From: Cyclobacteriaceae bacterium
GTDB lineage: Bacteria > Bacteroidota > Bacteroidia > Cytophagales > Cyclobacteriaceae
Assembly (NCBI GenBank): GCA_028285685.1
Contig: JANQOR010000010.1
Span: 62,001-126,000, forward strand
DNA: 64,000 bases
Direction of reading: 5' to 3'
Shown here: piece after piece, positions 27,984-37,082 of the stretch
How positions within the stretch are numbered: the first letter of the stretch is position 1
How the letters are laid out: the number at the start of each line of letters is the position of its first letter
Notes under the pieces: model-generated
Databases searched by the model: none
What the model was told of the DNA's origin: nothing
What the model saw: the letters and a program-made list of their open reading frames with translations, nothing else
Position numbers and translations under genes: made by a program

Positions 27984-28904
27984 ATGAATAACAGTTTTAA
28001 AGACGATACTTTTTTAGCCCGTTGGCTTAACAACGAACTCACGGAGGAGGAACTGACCACTTTCGAGGAGAGTGAAGATTATGCCATGTATCAAAAAATA
28101 ATTGATGGTGCCTCAACTATTCAGTCCCAAGAATTTGATGAGAGGGGGGCGCTGGAACAAATAAAGCTTAAGCAAGCACAAGCTGTCAGACCAATAAGAG
28201 CTTCAAGGAAGCTCTGGTTTTACAGCGCAGCAGCTTCTCTCCTTATTGCGGTCACGTTCCTGATTTTTACAATTACTTCAACACCGGAAACCCTAAACGT
28301 GGTAAGTAAGAAGGGAGAGAGGAAAACACATATACTTCCCGATGGTTCCGAAATGATCCTAAATGCCAATTCCTCAGCATCCCTCGTACTGGACGACTGG
28401 GAGTTAGACAGGCAAATCAAGCTAGAAGGCGAAGGCTATTTCAAAGTCAAGGCTGGAAGCCAATTTACTGTAGAAACAAGTTCGGGGGATGTCACGGTGT
28501 TAGGTACTCAATTTGTGGTGCATGCCGTCAATGGATTCTTTGAAGTAAAATGCTTCGAAGGCAGAGTACGGGTCAAGAGCGGTGTAGAAGAGGAAATACT
28601 TAAGCCAAGGCGAGCGTTCAGAAGAATTAATGGAGGCAACGCTGTTGTCGGTACCATCGAAGAAACCTCTCCTGCTTGGATTAAGAACGAAAGTTCTTTT
28701 GCAAGTGTACCTATCAAATACGTCCTCATAGCCCTGGAGAATCAATACAATATCACTTTTCAGGGCAAAACATCGTTCGATGACTTAACTTTCTCTGGAA
28801 CATTTCCTCATGATGATCTAAATGTAGCGCTCAAAGTAGTTTTAGGTTCACTACAAATAGAGTACATAATCGAGAGGGGTGGACTTGTGGTCTTGGAAGA
28901 TTAG
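27984..28904 (+). CDS. FecR family anti-sigma factor
   Basis: This 306-residue protein has a cytoplasmic N-terminal part (FLARWLNNELTEEEL), one membrane segment (about residues 78-98), a periplasmic FecR domain (KKGERKTHILPDGSEMILNANSSASL...FKVKAGSQFTVETSSGDVTVLGTQF) and a C-terminal DUF4974-like STN-resembling domain (VLIALENQYNITFQG...LTFSGTF). It relays the receptor signal to the sigma factor encoded 45 bases upstream and ends 3 bases before the receptor gene. Confidence 0.92.
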   Translation: MNNSFKDDTFLARWLNNELTEEELTTFEESEDYAMYQKIIDGASTIQSQEFDERGALEQIKLKQAQAVRPIRASRKLWFYSAAASLLIAVTFLIFTITSTPETLNVVSKKGERKTHILPDGSEMILNANSSASLVLDDWELDRQIKLEGEGYFKVKAGSQFTVETSSGDVTVLGTQFVVHAVNGFFEVKCFEGRVRVKSGVEEEILKPRRAFRRINGGNAVVGTIEETSPAWIKNESSFASVPIKYVLIALENQYNITFQGKTSFDDLTFSGTFPHDDLNVALKVVLGSLQIEYIIERGGLVVLED

Positions 28905-28907
28905 GTT

Positions 28908-31445
28908 ATGAAAACGTACCGGTTACTAATCATAGTATGGTGCTTGCCGTGGATATGTACGGGCCAAAATGCCTCCCATTCCACCTGGGAGTTAAACGAG
29001 TTGTTACCACAGCTAGCCGAATTCTACAAGGTCCGATTTTCATTTGTGGATGACGTTGTCGCCAACAAATCTGTCTCACTATCAGATTACAAACAGGTAT
29101 CATTAAGCGAGTTGATTCTCAATCTGGAGCGAGCGGTTGACTTAAGGTTTGAAGTGGTCAGCGACGGGTATGTCGTTATAAGACCCTTTGAGGAGAAGGA
29201 CTTACTCAACGTTTGTGGATATGTCATTGACAAAGCCGGAAATCCATTGATTGGTGTAACGATAGGTGCGACAGGTGGTAAGGGAAGTTTTACTGATGGT
29301 CAGGGTTATTTCCAACTAGATTCTGTTCCCTTCTCGTCAGTGCTGGAATTTCGATATGTTGGATTTCAACCAAAAAGACTGACAGTGGATACTTCGAAAT
29401 TGTTTGATTGCTTTAATGTTCTGATGCAGGAAGCTATAGCGGTTCTCCGCGAAGTTATCGTGACTGACTATCTCGCAGCTGGAATTATTAAGCGAAAGAA
29501 AGATATTGAGATCTATCCCCAGCAATTGAAGAGCTTAACTGGACTGATTGAACCAGATATACTTCAAAGTATACAGCAAAGTCCAGGCGTCAACAGCCCT
29601 TTCGAGACTGCTGCAGGCCTATTTGTCCGTGGCGGTTCTCCGGATCAAAACCTTGTACTTTGGAACGGCATAAAAACATATAACCAAGGCCATTTTTTTG
29701 GAATGATCTCAGCCTTTAATCCGTACATAACCGACGATGTGACATTTATCAAAAACGGAACCAGTCCAAAATACGGTGACAGAGTCTCATCTGTTGTGGA
29801 CATTCGTAGCAATCAGTCAGTAGCCAAGGCCTTTTCAGGTGGCGTTGGATTCAACATGCTTTACGGAGATGCATACATCGACCTGCCAATTCTCAAAGAC
29901 CGACTATCAGTTCAGTTTTCGGCTCGAAGGTCTTTCACGGACATTCTGGAAACCTTCACCTACAGTCAGATGGCTGATCGGGTTTTTCAAAACACAAAGA
30001 TCAGTGAGACCAACGTAGGCACTACGCAAGCAAAAAATCAATTCTACTTCAATGACTTCACTGCCAACATGGTCTGGCAGACAAACAGAAACAACAAGCT
30101 AACCTTGAACGCACTTTATAACAAAAATGATCTGGACTTCTCTTCGAGGAGTATTGCTGATGATCAGTCGCTCAGCGACTTGCTGTTCAATGCAAATGAG
30201 GGGCTCAATCTGCAATGGATCAGATCATCAAGTGGATCATTTTCTTTCGACATGGACATTAACTATGCGAAATACTTATTAAAATACGAATTCGTCAACA
30301 CAACACTTGATACTGCTGAAGTTGCCTCCAAAAAAAACCTTGTGCGGGACTTTGGCTACCGCTTCAATTCGGAGTTCCAGTTCAACAAGGAGCATAAAAT
30401 CAGTGGTGGCTACCACTACTCCAACAACCGTATTCAGTATGCTTACGAAACGCTAACCCCGCTATATCAACTTACACTAGATGCCGACAACTCAACGGTC
30501 GATACGCATTCGTTCTACACCAAATATCAATTTGATAATGACGACTACTTTGTTCAATCAGGTGTTCGAATTAACTACTATTCGGAACTAGGTGCTACAT
30601 ATTTTGAACCTCGTTTGTTTGGAGAGAAGCGTCTATCCGAACATTTCAAAATAAACACTTCAGCCGAATATCGTACGCAGGTAGCCAGTCAGATCAAAGA
30701 ATCTGTGGTCAGTGATTTGTCTCTTGAAAACAAGGTGTGGGCACTTTCTTCTAAAGATGGCTTTCCAGTCATCAAAAGCTATCAGCTAACACTCGGCACG
30801 AACTTTAATAGTCGTGGGTGGTACATGGACCTGGAGGGGTATCTTAGACAAATAGAAGACGTGACTACTTTGACCTTTGGGTTTCTCAATCCGATCGATA
30901 ACGAGTTCCGTCGTGGAGACAGTGATATTATCGGAGCTGATCTGTTCTTAAAAAAACAATTTTCGAATTATGAGTCTTGGTTGAGTTATTCATACATCCG
31001 CACCGAAAATCAATTTCGCGGGCTTAATAATGATGAACCTTTCCCCGGAAATTGGAACATTGAACATACGATAAAGTGGTCGCATATTATCAGTACCAAA
31101 GGTTGGGAGTTCTCAATTGGTTGGATCTGGCATACGGGTAAGTCTTTCACAGATGTAACAGAAGCGTCCACCACGGGTGGTCCTATTGCGATCCAATTCG
31201 CAGCCTTAAATGGTAACAATCTTCCCGTCTACCATCGCCTTGATCTTTCTGTTATGTATGACTTTGAGTCAAAAAATCAGAAACTCAGATACAGAACTGG
31301 AGTATCAGTACTCAACCTATACGATCGTCAGAACACGCTCAATCGTGAATTCAGAACTACACCCTCACTAGAAAATGAGCTGATTGATACAAGTGTTTTT
31401 TCTCTTGGAATTACACCAAATCTGGTTTTTAGAATTTTTTGGTGA
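28908..31445 (+). CDS. TonB-dependent receptor with STN and carboxypeptidase-regulatory domains
   Basis: This 845-residue outer-membrane receptor has a signal peptide, STN domain (about 25-95) for signalling through FecR, CarboxypepD_reg-like domain (about 103-185, GNPLIGVTIGATGGKGSFTDGQGYF), plug (about 200-300, LFVRGGSPDQNLVLWNGI) and a 22-strand-type barrel ending in the aromatic NLVFRIFW. It takes up an unidentified ligand with TonB energy. There is no SusD gene beside it, so it is not a standard polysaccharide-utilisation pair. The layout sigma / FecR / receptor is a cell-surface signalling cassette. Confidence 0.92.
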   Translation: MKTYRLLIIVWCLPWICTGQNASHSTWELNELLPQLAEFYKVRFSFVDDVVANKSVSLSDYKQVSLSELILNLERAVDLRFEVVSDGYVVIRPFEEKDLLNVCGYVIDKAGNPLIGVTIGATGGKGSFTDGQGYFQLDSVPFSSVLEFRYVGFQPKRLTVDTSKLFDCFNVLMQEAIAVLREVIVTDYLAAGIIKRKKDIEIYPQQLKSLTGLIEPDILQSIQQSPGVNSPFETAAGLFVRGGSPDQNLVLWNGIKTYNQGHFFGMISAFNPYITDDVTFIKNGTSPKYGDRVSSVVDIRSNQSVAKAFSGGVGFNMLYGDAYIDLPILKDRLSVQFSARRSFTDILETFTYSQMADRVFQNTKISETNVGTTQAKNQFYFNDFTANMVWQTNRNNKLTLNALYNKNDLDFSSRSIADDQSLSDLLFNANEGLNLQWIRSSSGSFSFDMDINYAKYLLKYEFVNTTLDTAEVASKKNLVRDFGYRFNSEFQFNKEHKISGGYHYSNNRIQYAYETLTPLYQLTLDADNSTVDTHSFYTKYQFDNDDYFVQSGVRINYYSELGATYFEPRLFGEKRLSEHFKINTSAEYRTQVASQIKESVVSDLSLENKVWALSSKDGFPVIKSYQLTLGTNFNSRGWYMDLEGYLRQIEDVTTLTFGFLNPIDNEFRRGDSDIIGADLFLKKQFSNYESWLSYSYIRTENQFRGLNNDEPFPGNWNIEHTIKWSHIISTKGWEFSIGWIWHTGKSFTDVTEASTTGGPIAIQFAALNGNNLPVYHRLDLSVMYDFESKNQKLRYRTGVSVLNLYDRQNTLNREFRTTPSLENELIDTSVFSLGITPNLVFRIFW

Positions 31446-31552
31446 AATAGTAATACTTCGAATGTCTAGCGCTAATGACATCTTAATAGTACTTCCAACC
31501 AAACCTGGATGTTTATTTTCATATCCATCAATAAACTTTTCGAACTAACTTT

Positions 31553-31560
31553 TATATTTG
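31553..31560 (+). promoter_or_regulatory. -7 promoter element for tRNA-Ser
   Basis: TATATTTG is an exact TAnnTTTG match 25 bases before the mature tRNA 5' end. A 5-bp hairpin (GTTCC 31562-31566, GGAAC 31574-31578) lies between it and the tRNA and would be part of the 5' leader removed by RNase P. Confidence 0.5.
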
Positions 31561-31585
31561 CGTTCCTTTTTCAGGAACAATCCAC

Positions 31586-31675
<90 letters not shown>

Positions 31676-31738
31676 AACTACGCTAGCTTAGTTGGCACTG
31701 CGCCAGCTTCGTTAAGCAGGCCGAACGCTGATGTAAAG

Positions 31739-31754
31739 TTGGCCTTTTGGCCAA
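31739..31754. repeat. Hairpin-forming inverted repeat before the GIY-YIG gene
   Basis: TTGGCC and GGCCAA enclose TTTT: a perfect 6-bp stem with a 4-base loop, 24 bases before the GIY-YIG start. It may end tRNA transcription poorly (no U run) or control the nuclease gene. Confidence 0.4.
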
Positions 31755-31777
31755 GCCACTCTGAAGAAAAGTCTTCC

Positions 31778-32032
31778 ATGTGGTTTGTGTATGTTCTTAA
31801 AAGTCAGAATTCGAGTTTCAGATATATTGGCTCAACCAATAATCTCAAACGAAGATTTGCTGAACACAGTGAAGGCAGAAGCCAATCAACTAAGGCTTAC
31901 CGTCCGTTTAAGGTGGAAACATTCATCTGTGTTGATAGCGAATGGAAGGCCAGAAAAATTGAAAAATATTTCAAAACTGGTTCCGGTCGTGCCATTTTAA
32001 GAAAGAGGATACTAATGATTGAGCAATTTTGA
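31778..32032 (+). CDS. Small GIY-YIG nuclease-like protein between two tRNA genes
   Basis: This is an 84-residue protein if started at the ATG at 31778. The frame is open further upstream into the tRNA-Ser gene, but MWFVYVLKSQ is the normal beginning of the domain. The motif VYV...YIG (residues 4-18), the following LKRRFAEH helix and the WKARKIEKYFKTGSGR block show the GIY-YIG fold, UvrC/homing-endonuclease superfamily. It is short and has no extra DNA-binding domain. Stand-alone proteins like this are common in Bacteroidota; their role is unknown. Its place between tRNA-Ser and tRNA-Arg with hairpins on both sides suggests a small tRNA-associated insertion. Confidence 0.8.
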   Translation: MWFVYVLKSQNSSFRYIGSTNNLKRRFAEHSEGRSQSTKAYRPFKVETFICVDSEWKARKIEKYFKTGSGRAILRKRILMIEQF

Positions 32033-32083
32033 TTGCTCTGAAAAAGATTTGGAGAGTTGCTTCTGTGCGGTTCTTCACAAAAA

Positions 32084-32121
32084 GCTGAGGGCAAAGCAAT
32101 TTCAATTGCCGAAGCCTCAGC
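32084..32121. repeat. Inverted repeat after the GIY-YIG gene
   Basis: GCTGAGG (32084-32090) and CCTCAGC (32115-32121) form a perfect 7-bp stem; within the loop GGCAA and ATTGCC can pair further. It lies between the nuclease stop and tRNA-Arg and with the 31739 hairpin brackets the small gene. Confidence 0.45.
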
Positions 32122-32130
32122 GAAGGCAAT

Positions 32131-32204
32131 GGTTCGCTAGCTCAACTGGATAGAGCAACTGCCTTCTAAGCAGTAGGTTCCAGGTTCGAGTCCTGGGCGA
32201 ATCA
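32131..32204 (+). tRNA. tRNA-Arg (UCU anticodon)
   Basis: The acceptor GGTTCGC pairs with GCGAATC (32197-32203; one G-T pair) and A follows as discriminator. The anticodon stem ACTGC/GCAGT encloses CTTCTAA with anticodon TCT at 32165-32167. The T arm is CCAGG-TTCGAGT-CCTGG. CCA is not encoded. Confidence 0.96.
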
Positions 32205-32209
32205 CTAGT

Positions 32210-32232
32210 AACCCGCCAATGGCGGGTTTTTT
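32210..32232 (+). terminator. Rho-independent terminator after tRNA-Arg
   Basis: AACCCGCC and GGCGGGTT form a perfect 8-bp stem with loop AAT, running into TTTTTT. It starts 5 bases after the tRNA. Confidence 0.93.
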
Positions 32233-32270
32233 ACGCATTTTGACAAGGCCCACCTTTTGCCCAAGCACAA

Positions 32271-32295
32271 AAAAAAGATCCCTCCTAGAGGGACC
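32271..32295 (-). terminator. Leftward-facing terminator-like hairpin
   Basis: On the minus strand GGTCCCTC pairs with GAGGGATC (8 bp, one G-U) around TAG, followed by a run of eight T. It would stop transcription running leftwards, yet no minus-strand gene lies to its right before the sigma factor gene at 32402. Confidence 0.6.
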
Positions 32296-32401
32296 TTGTA
32301 AGCCACCAATGCTTCCTAGGCAATATATTTATAACCTAGCTATTTAGTAAGACTACTAAGTCCCAAATTATTCCCGAATAAATTGTATAATTGATCAGTT
32401 T

Positions 32402-32953
32402 ATGGCTGACACCGCTAGAATTGACCTGGTTTGGTCCACTTACATCAGAGATAAGGATGAGGGGTTTGAGGCACTCTACACCACATACTACGAGACGCTC
32501 CTATCCTACTGTCTTGGTAAACTCCGGCATCTTGATCTGGCAGAAAATGCAGTGGCGGATATCTTTATAAAAGTCCTGAATTTTGATAACATCGAGAAGA
32601 TCGAGAATCCAGATGGATGGATTTTCACACTAGCAAAAAACTACTGCCTCACATATTGGAACAAAGAGAATAGAAGATCTCAGATATTAAGTGAAGTTTT
32701 GGCGCCGGCCGAAACCTTTGAATCCCACCAGGTGGATCAGGAGATTGACCTCCAAAAGATGGAAGAATTGATAAGAAAGAATCTGAATGAACAGGATCTT
32801 ACGATCTGGCAACTTCACATCGACGGATTTGCCAACAATGAAATTGCGGAGAAAACCAATCTGAGTATCAAGACAGTTGCAAACAAAAAAACAATGATCA
32901 GAACTTCTATTCGAGAACTTATTGAAAAAAATCTGGGCTATCGAAAGGAATAA
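32402..32953 (+). CDS. Sigma-70 family (ECF-like) RNA polymerase sigma factor
   Basis: This 183-residue sigma factor has a region 2-like N-terminal half (YTTYYETLLSYCLGKLRHLDLAENAVADIFIKVLN, PDGWIFTLAKNYCLTYWNKENRR) and region 4 (NEQDLTIWQLHIDGFANNEIAEKTNLSIKTVANKKTMIRTSIREL). It differs clearly from the FecI-like factor at 27423. TATAATTG at 32386-32393 is a near-match -7 element. The next two genes, an anti-sigma candidate and a CHAT protein, follow closely on the same strand. Confidence 0.85.
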   Translation: MADTARIDLVWSTYIRDKDEGFEALYTTYYETLLSYCLGKLRHLDLAENAVADIFIKVLNFDNIEKIENPDGWIFTLAKNYCLTYWNKENRRSQILSEVLAPAETFESHQVDQEIDLQKMEELIRKNLNEQDLTIWQLHIDGFANNEIAEKTNLSIKTVANKKTMIRTSIRELIEKNLGYRKE

Positions 32954-32977
32954 TCCGGGAATTATGAGTCTATAATT

Positions 32978-33712
32978 ATGAATTCAACCAAAAATGTCAT
33001 GCATCCATCTCTCACCCAAATAAAGGATTATCGAAGATCCGGAGAGCCCCAAGAGATCGCAGAGCATCTAGACTCATGCGAAAGATGTCAATCTGTGCTT
33101 GAAGGACTAGAAAACCTTGACAGCATAGCCTCTGGTATGGATTTAAACCCGGAGGAATTGGTAAGTCAATCAAGAAAGCAAGTAAGAACCAAGATCGAAG
33201 GAAGTAAAACGAGAAGATTCTATACATTCATTAGATATGCAGCTTCCATAGTAATTATAGCTGGAATAAGTTGGATCTTTTTAAATAGAACGGGTGAGGA
33301 CGTAGGCTTGCTTGAGCAAGAGATTACCTCAGTATACAAAGCACCCCCAGTCTTAAGAAATAGCACAATCGAAATATGGAGCAATTTCTCAACCCTATAT
33401 CAGAATTCAAATTTTGAGGAAGCTTTTCAACTTTTAGAAAGTCTCGACAGAAAAACTGGTCAACTCGAGTTTTATAAGGGGCTCTGTAAAATTTACCAAC
33501 CTAATCCTGATTATGAATTGGCGATTTCATTCCTAAGTGACTCGTCAGTTTCAAGAAGTAGATATGCCCAGCAGGCCACCTATGTCACTGCTTTATGCTA
33601 TCTTAAGATGGAAGATCTGGAAAATGCAAAAAGAATATTGTCTCAAATTCAGCTAACCCCTACCCACTACAAAATTAAAGAGTCTGCCGAGCTACTTGAA
33701 ACCTTGCCATGA
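32978..33712 (+). CDS. Membrane zinc-finger anti-sigma candidate with periplasmic TPR-like part
   Basis: This 244-residue protein has the ZAS zinc motif H-x3-C-x2-C (H30, C34, C37) in the cytoplasmic N terminus, one membrane segment (about 86-103) and a periplasmic part of about 140 residues with TPR-like helices (LYQNSNFEEAFQLLESL, ALCYLKMEDLENAKRILSQI). ZAS proteins hold ECF sigma factors inactive; the sigma gene lies 24 bases upstream. The periplasmic helices could sense a partner such as the TPR-CHAT protein, whose start overlaps the stop of this gene (ATGA). Confidence 0.7.
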   Translation: MNSTKNVMHPSLTQIKDYRRSGEPQEIAEHLDSCERCQSVLEGLENLDSIASGMDLNPEELVSQSRKQVRTKIEGSKTRRFYTFIRYAASIVIIAGISWIFLNRTGEDVGLLEQEITSVYKAPPVLRNSTIEIWSNFSTLYQNSNFEEAFQLLESLDRKTGQLEFYKGLCKIYQPNPDYELAISFLSDSSVSRSRYAQQATYVTALCYLKMEDLENAKRILSQIQLTPTHYKIKESAELLETLP

Positions 33713-36700
33713 ACAAAACCCTGCTTATCATTGGATTGACCCTTTCTTACTTTACAGGGTTTGGCAATGATCTTGACAGGTTATATCAAAAGGCATACTC
33801 AGCATACATAGAGGCAAAATACGATAGTGCAGTCCACTACTACCAGGCATTTGTTGAATCTGTTCGTTCTCTTTCATTAGATTCCCTGGAAATTGTCGGA
33901 CTAAATGGCTTGGGGCTGGTCTTGATGAATAACTCGCAGAACAATATCTCGGATAGTGTTTTGAATTATTCCATCGAGTTGTCTAGGTCAAGGTTTGGTA
34001 ATGATCATGTACTCACTGCCCAGGCCTACCACTACTTGAGCAGGACACTATCTTCCCAAATGAACTTCAGCAAAGCTTTGCCCCATGCTAAAGAGGGCCT
34101 ACGTATACGAGAGCAGTTGTTGGGTAACAAGGACACCCTTGTTGCGGAATCCTATAATGTCATGAATTTAATACTTAGATCGATGGGTCAATACCAATTG
34201 TCCCTGGACTATGCAAAAAAGGCACTAAAAATATGGGAAGTTAATCCTGACGTTGAGAACTTAGCAAAAGCTCGCACATTTAACAGTTTAGGCTGGTTAT
34301 ACATAGCATACGGTGAACTTATCCAGGCCTTAGATTTTAACTTGAAATCTTACCAGCTCCGAAAAAAATTACTACCTGACGGTCACCCACTCTTGGCACG
34401 ATCCTTAAATCTCATCGGACGCTGCTATAGCGATTTCGGAAGGTATGCAGAAGCTAAGGATTACTACGAGGAAGCATTGAGAATCAATGTAAACACGCTG
34501 GGACCTGATCATGCAAACGTCTCGAACTCATATAAAAGCCTTGCTAACCTGTATGCGCGGCTGGGAAATTACAGCAAGGCAATCTCGTATCTGAAAGAAG
34601 CAATTCGTATATGGACAGTCAGGCTTGGTGAAAAGAACTCTCAGATAGTCACCTTATACCGGAACCTGGCGTCCGCGTACTTTTATAGAGAAGATGATCA
34701 AAACTACCTGTTCAACATCAGGAAATCGCTTGATCTGGCAGATGCGAACCTGCCCAAAGATGATCATGAATTCATTGCGATTTACTCCTCACTGGCACAA
34801 TATTATTCAAGGATAGAGGACCATGAAAATCAGTATCTGAGTCTTAAAAAAGCACTCAAGACTGCAGTCAAAAAATATGGTAAATCTCATACCGTCTACG
34901 GAACCGTACTTCTCGAACTTTCTGACTACTTCTTCGATATTTCTGCTTATGAGGACGGCTTGAATCAAGCGAGGGGATCCTATAGCGTCCAAAGAGAAAA
35001 TCATGGAGAACTTCATAGAAGAGTGTCTGAGAGTCTACTGGGAATGGGAAACAACTATATGGGACTGGGGCAATTTGAAGATGCATTGGAACATTACCAT
35101 CAATCGCTTTTGTCCTTAACAAGTACTGAATTTCTAGCAAAAAACACTGATTTCAACCCTCCGATCGAAAGCATTTCTTCTAAGCTTCTTGGTATAAAAA
35201 TAATCTTGAGAAAAGGAGCTGCCATCAAGGCAATGCACCAGGCTGACCCCGGTAACATCGAAATGTTAGATCTCGCAACCCAGACCTTTTTGACAGGGAT
35301 CAGCTACATAGAAAGTCTTCGCAATTCTTATTCGACCGAAGAGGACAAAATCCAGCTCTATGAAACAGGCAGCCTACTATATGCTGGGGCAATCGAAGAA
35401 CTTATGCTTCAGTACGATCTAACCGGAGAAGTAGAATTTGCGCAGAAAGCCTTTGAGATCTCGGAAAAGAGTAAAGCGTTTGTTTTGCTTCAAGCGATTC
35501 ATACTCATAAGGCAATAAAATATGGAAACGTCCCTGATTCCTTACTTGAAAGAGGTGAACGACTAGAGGCTGAGCGTACATTCTTAAAGAAGAAACTGCT
35601 AGCCGCACGAAAAAGAGATGCTACAAATCAAATTAAACGCTACGAGAAAGAACTTTTCGACAATCAGAATCAAGCCGATAGTCTTATTGCCTACCTGGAA
35701 AACAACTACAACGAGTACTACCAGTTGAAGTACAAACTTCAGCCTTCTTCGATCGAAGAAATTCAAAATCAAATAGGAAGTAGCAATACAGCTATTGTCG
35801 AATATTTTATGAGTGATGACCACCTCTACTCCTTCGTTATCACAAGAAGTGATTTTCAAGCTCACAAACAGAAACTTCCCGAAGACTTCGAGGAAGTTAT
35901 CAGTGGTTATAGAAAGTCACTCTCGGATTATCACTTTATTCTGAGCAATGCTCAAGAAGCAAATGAACTTTTTGTCCAAAGCTCTCACGGATTATATAAA
36001 GTGCTAATTGAGGATCAAGTGAAAGCACTAGATTCTGTTAAATCGCTGATCGTTGTACCGGATGGAAAAATAGGACTCATCAACTTCGATGCCCTCATCC
36101 AGCGTCCTACCACCAGTGCCGATGTACAGTTTAGGACTCTTGAGTACTTACTAGCCCGGTTTACCTTAAGCTACACGTATTCAGCCACCTACCTTGCTAA
36201 GTCAACGTTTAAAAAATCTCGCAAAATTCGAAGCGTATTCGGAGGGTACGCCCCGACGTATGCCAGCCTGGACAATAACCAAAGTGTTTCATTGAGATTT
36301 GGTGAATCGGATCTTCCTAATGCCAAAAAAGAGGTAATGGAAATATCGAGCCTCATTGGAGGTGATCATTGGACAGGAACGAAAATTAACAAAGCATTTT
36401 TTAAGGAAAATGCCACCAGCTACCGGATCAATCACCTGGCTCTTCATGGGGTTCTTGACGATCTTGATCCTTTGAATTCATACCTGGCCTTCGGTCCTGG
36501 AGAAGACAACAGATTGACTGTTGAAGAAATTTACAGTCTAAAATTAGACTCCGACCTAATCGTCCTTAGCGCCTGTGAAAGTGGAAATGGGCTTGTAAAA
36601 AGTGGAGAAGGTAATATGAGCCTTTCGCGAGCCTTCAACTACGCCGGAGCTCCGAGTGTTGTAATGAGTCTCTGGCAAACTGGTGATCTGGAATCTTTTA

Positions 36701-36981
36701 AACTCATGGTTGACTTCTATCATTTTCTACTTAATGGAGATGACAAAGCAAAGTCGCTTCAACAGGCAAAATTGAAGTATCTGCGTAACACAACTGATCC
36801 TTTGTACTCACATCCTTTTTTCTGGGCTGGATTTATGCTTGTAGGCAATCAGGAGCCGGTCGAACTTTCTACATCAACACCTTTTCAATCAATTCTGCTG
36901 GCAGGAGCAGCATTGGTCATCCTTGCTATTTTTTACCAGATAAGGAAAAGACGTAGGGCTCCCAAACACCTCCATCAATAG
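33709..36981 (+). CDS. Secreted, membrane-anchored TPR-CHAT domain protein
   Basis: This 1090-residue protein has a signal peptide (MNKTLLIIGLTLSYFTGFG), about ten TPR-like repeats (about 25-480), a charged helical linker (about 590-680) and a CHAT (caspase-HetF-associated) domain (about 770-1045). The catalytic pair is visible: His913 in HLALHG and Cys956 in VLSACESG. A C-terminal membrane segment (about 1063-1080) is followed by a basic tail IRKRRRAPK, so the protein should face the periplasm with its tail inside. CHAT domains are cysteine proteases of the caspase/separase clan. It overlaps the anti-sigma candidate by 4 bases. Confidence 0.88.
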   Translation: MNKTLLIIGLTLSYFTGFGNDLDRLYQKAYSAYIEAKYDSAVHYYQAFVESVRSLSLDSLEIVGLNGLGLVLMNNSQNNISDSVLNYSIELSRSRFGNDHVLTAQAYHYLSRTLSSQMNFSKALPHAKEGLRIREQLLGNKDTLVAESYNVMNLILRSMGQYQLSLDYAKKALKIWEVNPDVENLAKARTFNSLGWLYIAYGELIQALDFNLKSYQLRKKLLPDGHPLLARSLNLIGRCYSDFGRYAEAKDYYEEALRINVNTLGPDHANVSNSYKSLANLYARLGNYSKAISYLKEAIRIWTVRLGEKNSQIVTLYRNLASAYFYREDDQNYLFNIRKSLDLADANLPKDDHEFIAIYSSLAQYYSRIEDHENQYLSLKKALKTAVKKYGKSHTVYGTVLLELSDYFFDISAYEDGLNQARGSYSVQRENHGELHRRVSESLLGMGNNYMGLGQFEDALEHYHQSLLSLTSTEFLAKNTDFNPPIESISSKLLGIKIILRKGAAIKAMHQADPGNIEMLDLATQTFLTGISYIESLRNSYSTEEDKIQLYETGSLLYAGAIEELMLQYDLTGEVEFAQKAFEISEKSKAFVLLQAIHTHKAIKYGNVPDSLLERGERLEAERTFLKKKLLAARKRDATNQIKRYEKELFDNQNQADSLIAYLENNYNEYYQLKYKLQPSSIEEIQNQIGSSNTAIVEYFMSDDHLYSFVITRSDFQAHKQKLPEDFEEVISGYRKSLSDYHFILSNAQEANELFVQSSHGLYKVLIEDQVKALDSVKSLIVVPDGKIGLINFDALIQRPTTSADVQFRTLEYLLARFTLSYTYSATYLAKSTFKKSRKIRSVFGGYAPTYASLDNNQSVSLRFGESDLPNAKKEVMEISSLIGGDHWTGTKINKAFFKENATSYRINHLALHGVLDDLDPLNSYLAFGPGEDNRLTVEEIYSLKLDSDLIVLSACESGNGLVKSGEGNMSLSRAFNYAGAPSVVMSLWQTGDLESFKLMVDFYHFLLNGDDKAKSLQQAKLKYLRNTTDPLYSHPFFWAGFMLVGNQEPVELSTSTPFQSILLAGAALVILAIFYQIRKRRRAPKHLHQ

Positions 36982-37082
36982 AAGATTCTACCCCGCTGTC
37001 TCGCGATGGAATAATTGTAGATTTATGGCGTTTTCAAATAAAGCCGCTCAACCATTACCGCACTAACTAGTTAAATACATAA

